Notes under the pieces: generated by a model
Database searches by the model: none
Told to the model about the DNA's origin: nothing
What the model saw: only the letters and a program-made list of their open reading frames with translations
Part shown: piece after piece, positions 59,580 to 64,000 of the stretch
Layout of the letters: each line of letters opens with the position of its first letter
Position numbering within the stretch: position 1 is the first letter of the stretch
DNA from: Margaritifera margaritifera
Taxonomy: Eukaryota > Mollusca > Bivalvia > Unionida > Margaritiferidae
Direction of reading: 5' to 3'
Assembly (NCBI GenBank): GCA_029931535.1
Contig: JAQPZY010001579.1
Coordinates: 705,001 to 769,000, forward strand
DNA: 64,000 bases
Made by a program: the position numbers and the translations under genes

Positions 59580-61240
59580 AAAATTAATTTCAGCTCCTAA
59601 ACGATTAATCCGGAATTTTTCTCTAATTCTTCTATACGCTTTTGGCCAGCAGATGTTGTGCTCAATGCCGATCACTGTCAAATGATTACTACAGTTTGTA
59701 CTAAAATGTTAAGATAGATGTTTAATTTGTCTTTGCAGTCGTATGTCCGAAAAATCCCCCCTTTCCTAACGCGTAAATTTCTTTCAGTTTGATATTGCTT
59801 TTTACAGTTTAAACAATACACCTCATATAATATATTTTGCGTATCACATGAAATATGTTGCTTAGTTTTACAATTTCTACCTGTTTCAAGATTTATACTA
59901 TGTCTGAATTAATTAGAAAATCACACAACTTACAACCATTACATTTACACTTAAAACAACCAGTTTTGTTGTTTGGATCTACCTAAAAGGGTCCTAATGT
60001 TTTATATTTCGTTTATAAGCTGTAACCGAAGTGCATATTTCAAAACCTTAAGGACATTTTTGTTACAAATCACTCAAATATTCTCTAGCATACTTCCATG
60101 CAGAGGATGAACGTCTGTTGAAATTAACAATGAACAGAATTATTTCTTGTGCTTTACTCTGAATATTTGTTCTTCTTAATGCGTCAAATTTCATTTTCCT
60201 AAGATTCCTGATTTTGTAACCTCTTTATCGTGGTCCTGCGAAAGGCAATGAACAAGCGTGATGAAAGTCTTGTTCATTGTTGTAAATCTGGCGGAACCTC
60301 AGTATTTGTGATCTGACAATGCTCCTGAACATATGCCGTGGATGAATACTATTTTTACGTATCATGGGTGAGCGTCAGATTCCTTGAAATATACCCTACT
60401 ATCAAGATTATCTCTTTGCAAACATCTTTCCCTTGTATAGTGTTACATCTAAGAAGTTTACACTTTCCTTACTAATTTTATTTTTTTTTAATTGATAAAA
60501 TGGTGATTATTCATGCAGTTAAGAAACTCTGTTAATTCTTCTTCCGAATGAGTCAGAATGAAGAAAATATAAACCATAAACCTTACACAGAAAAATGGTA
60601 GCTTTTCGGTCTTAGCAAAACTTTCTTTCTCCTATTTAGCTACATAAGTGTTTACATAAAACGGAGCAAACTTTTTCCACATTGATGTATATTTTTTGAA
60701 GATAATTTTTTTTCTCCATTATTTTTATTATCATTTAATTTTAATTGATGAATGGTGATTATTCATTAAGTTAAAAAATTCTTTTAATTCTTCTTCCTAA
60801 AGCGTCCAAATAAAGAAAATATCATCGATAAACCTAACATTGAAAAATGGTAGCTTTTGGGTCTTAGCAAATATTTTTTTCTCTCTCTTTCGGCTACATA
60901 ACTGTTTGCATAAGATGGAGCAAACTTCTTCCTCATAGCTGTACCTTTGTTCTTGAAGATAATGTTTTTCATTAAAAATAAAATCATTCTTTTCAAGACA
61001 AATTTTCAGTAAATTTACTTTGCATCATCCGGTCGATTTGGATCCGCATTATCAAGCATTATCTTCCTAAAAGCAGCCAAACCATGATCATGCTAGATGT
61101 TAGTAGAAAAGCTATCAATATCTGCTGTAACCAGGATACAGTTTTTAAGAGGTTTCATTTTACTCAGTTTTTACAGAAAATCATTCGTATCTTTAAACAT
61201 TTATTTTTTTTAAATGTTACTGAGCCAAAGGGTTTAAATA
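59580..61240 (-). pseudogene. Penelope-like element: RT and GIY-YIG-like endonuclease, decayed
   Basis: Minus strand, reading down from 61240. ILVTADIDSFSTNI (about 61125-61085) matches the xVTxDVxSLYTNI block of Penelope-type RTs. Then LLKICLEKNDFIFNEKHYLQ and GTAMRKKFAPSYAN (about 60930), equivalent to GTAMGTxxAPxYAN. Then VRFIDDIFFIWT (near 60815) with the catalytic DD and FFxW. After a duplicated block come VNFLDVTLYKGK, SIHPRHMFRSIVRSQILRFR (near 60330-60270) and a linker. A final cysteine region follows (KTGCFKCKCNGCKLCDF, about 59960), then SCDTQNILYEVYCLNC and RNLRVRK (about 59850-59770), the start of a GIY-YIG-type nuclease region. Frameshifts and stops are frequent. A 5' telomere-targeting or other upstream part is not visible. 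Confidence 0.75.
60491..60995 (-). repeat. 252-bp tandem duplication inside the Penelope-like RT
   Basis: 60491-60742 and 60744-60995 align: both contain ATGGTGATTATTCAT, AATTCTTCTTCC, GAAAAATGGTAGCTTTT, GGTCTTAGCAAA and GAGCAAACTT. The copy at higher coordinates retains VRFIDDIFFIW; the other reads VRFMVYIFFI, having lost both aspartates. The duplicated block spans the RT catalytic palm. Confidence 0.8.
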
Positions 61241-61259
61241 CAAATATCCTCGGAGAGGA

Positions 61260-61560
61260 ATTTACCATCTGAAATAAGGTTGTTGTATTGGGAAAAGCCT
61301 GTTTTGCTAAATAAGCCCTAAGTTTCCGAAATTATGTAGGGATAGTCTGAGCACCACTCTTTTGCCTATCACTAATTCCGATGTCTACAATTATGTTCTT
61401 GACGTTTGTTTGCGGCTTAGACTTCTTGGACAAATGTGTCAGGTGTTGTATCTTGGCATCAGGAATAGATTCTACCACGAGGTGGCATTGTCTTGTCGAA
61501 TACGTGTTAAATTTTGAAATTCTGATCACTACCACCAGTCATCGTATTTCCGTTGCGTTC
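61260..61560 (-). pseudogene. possible SGNH-hydrolase-like fragment next to the Penelope-like element
   Basis: The minus-strand frame 61535-61332 reads LVVESIPDAKIQHLTHLSKK and KNIIVDIGISDRQKSGAQTI, then, after a stop, FRKLRAYLAKQAFPN and VNSSPR. A hydrophobic strand plus IGISDR resembles the block-II/III region of SGNH/GDSL hydrolase-like domains (xxxGINDR) carried by some retroelement ORFs. It is directly upstream of the RT on the same strand, so it may be part of the same element. The call rests on a short, weak match. Confidence 0.3.
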
Positions 61561-61766
61561 TCGTGTGCGTCCTCAACGTCGTGTGCTAGAGTTAATTCAT
61601 TTTAAGTTTATTGACTTTGTTTGCTGTATGTGACAAAAGTTTATGACAATGTCCGTTGGTTTTAGTCTTATGAACACACTTGTTGTTGAATTTTCTATTT
61701 ACGTCTTTAGAGCGTTATAATATAGATAATGTGAGAGCTGGAAATGACCATGACCACAAGGGAAAG

Positions 61767-63724
<1,958 letters not shown>

Positions 63725-63893
63725 CCTTCTGTCTACGGCAGTGAATGATTGTATTCAGTCTTCTGTCTACCGCAGTGAATGATTGTATTCAGTCTTCTGT
63801 CTACCGCTGTGAATGATTGTATTCAGTCTTATGTCTACCGCAGTGAATGATTGTATTCACTCTTCTGTCTACCGCAGTGATTATTGTATTCAG
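63725..63893. repeat. 34-bp minisatellite, 5 units
   Basis: Five units of CTTCTGTCTACCGCAGTGAA plus TGATTGTATTCAGT. The last is shortened by 2-3 bases. Open to the window edge on the right only by unrecognised sequence. Confidence 0.92.
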
Positions 63894-64000
63894 GTTGGTC
63901 AGTAGGAACGAACAAGGTGCAAAAATCTTTCTCACGTCGCGTTATTGTTTTTGTGTCTCTCAAAACAAAACTAAAGATATTGTCTTTAAGGGTTTTTAGA

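Overview
The window is AT-rich, gene-poor eukaryotic nuclear DNA. It is packed with microsatellites and decayed transposable elements and has spliceosomal splice sites. The one host gene I can name is a neuropeptide precursor of the luqin family on the minus strand, encoding a WRPQGRF-amide peptide. That peptide form is typical of molluscs and other lophotrochozoans, and with the repeat content it suggests a mollusc, probably a bivalve. The species cannot be fixed from this sequence.

Layout. 1-8.7 kb: an old LINE interrupted by a nearly full-length Ty3/gypsy-type LTR retrotransposon (element A, 794-7384). Its domain order is gag, protease, integrase, reverse transcriptase, RNase H, so integrase precedes RT as in Gmr1-like elements. 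9-22 kb: remnants of an L1/Tx1-like LINE, a DIRS-type tyrosine recombinase, an L1-like ORF1, a tRNA-derived SINE, a possible MITE and a 530-bp tandem duplication. 22.7-27.4 kb: two minus-strand LINE remnants. 28-46 kb: mostly tandem repeats (36-bp x15, 28-bp x about 18, long CTAT and ACAT arrays), two tRNA-type SINEs, a plus-strand LINE remnant, and a roughly 640-bp dispersed repeat seen twice. 46.6-47 kb: a foldback element whose arms cover most of its 415 bp. 48.2-55.25 kb: the luqin gene, two coding exons separated by a 6.7-kb intron. Most of that intron is a second Gmr1-like element (B, 48649-54323) in antisense orientation to luqin. 59.6-61.2 kb: a decayed Penelope-like element (RT plus GIY-YIG-like region) on the minus strand. 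The rest is non-coding sequence with short repeats.

How the parts relate. Both LTR elements have TG...CA ends, 4-bp target-site duplications and near-identical LTR pairs (about 1-1.5% different by eye), so both inserted recently. A lies inside the LINE: with one duplicated GAAT removed, the LINE frame runs across the insertion point. B lies inside the luqin intron. B's interior is far more damaged than its LTRs, suggesting it moved as an already defective copy using proteins from a relative. All coordinates, alignments and identities here were worked out by eye; no database search was run.
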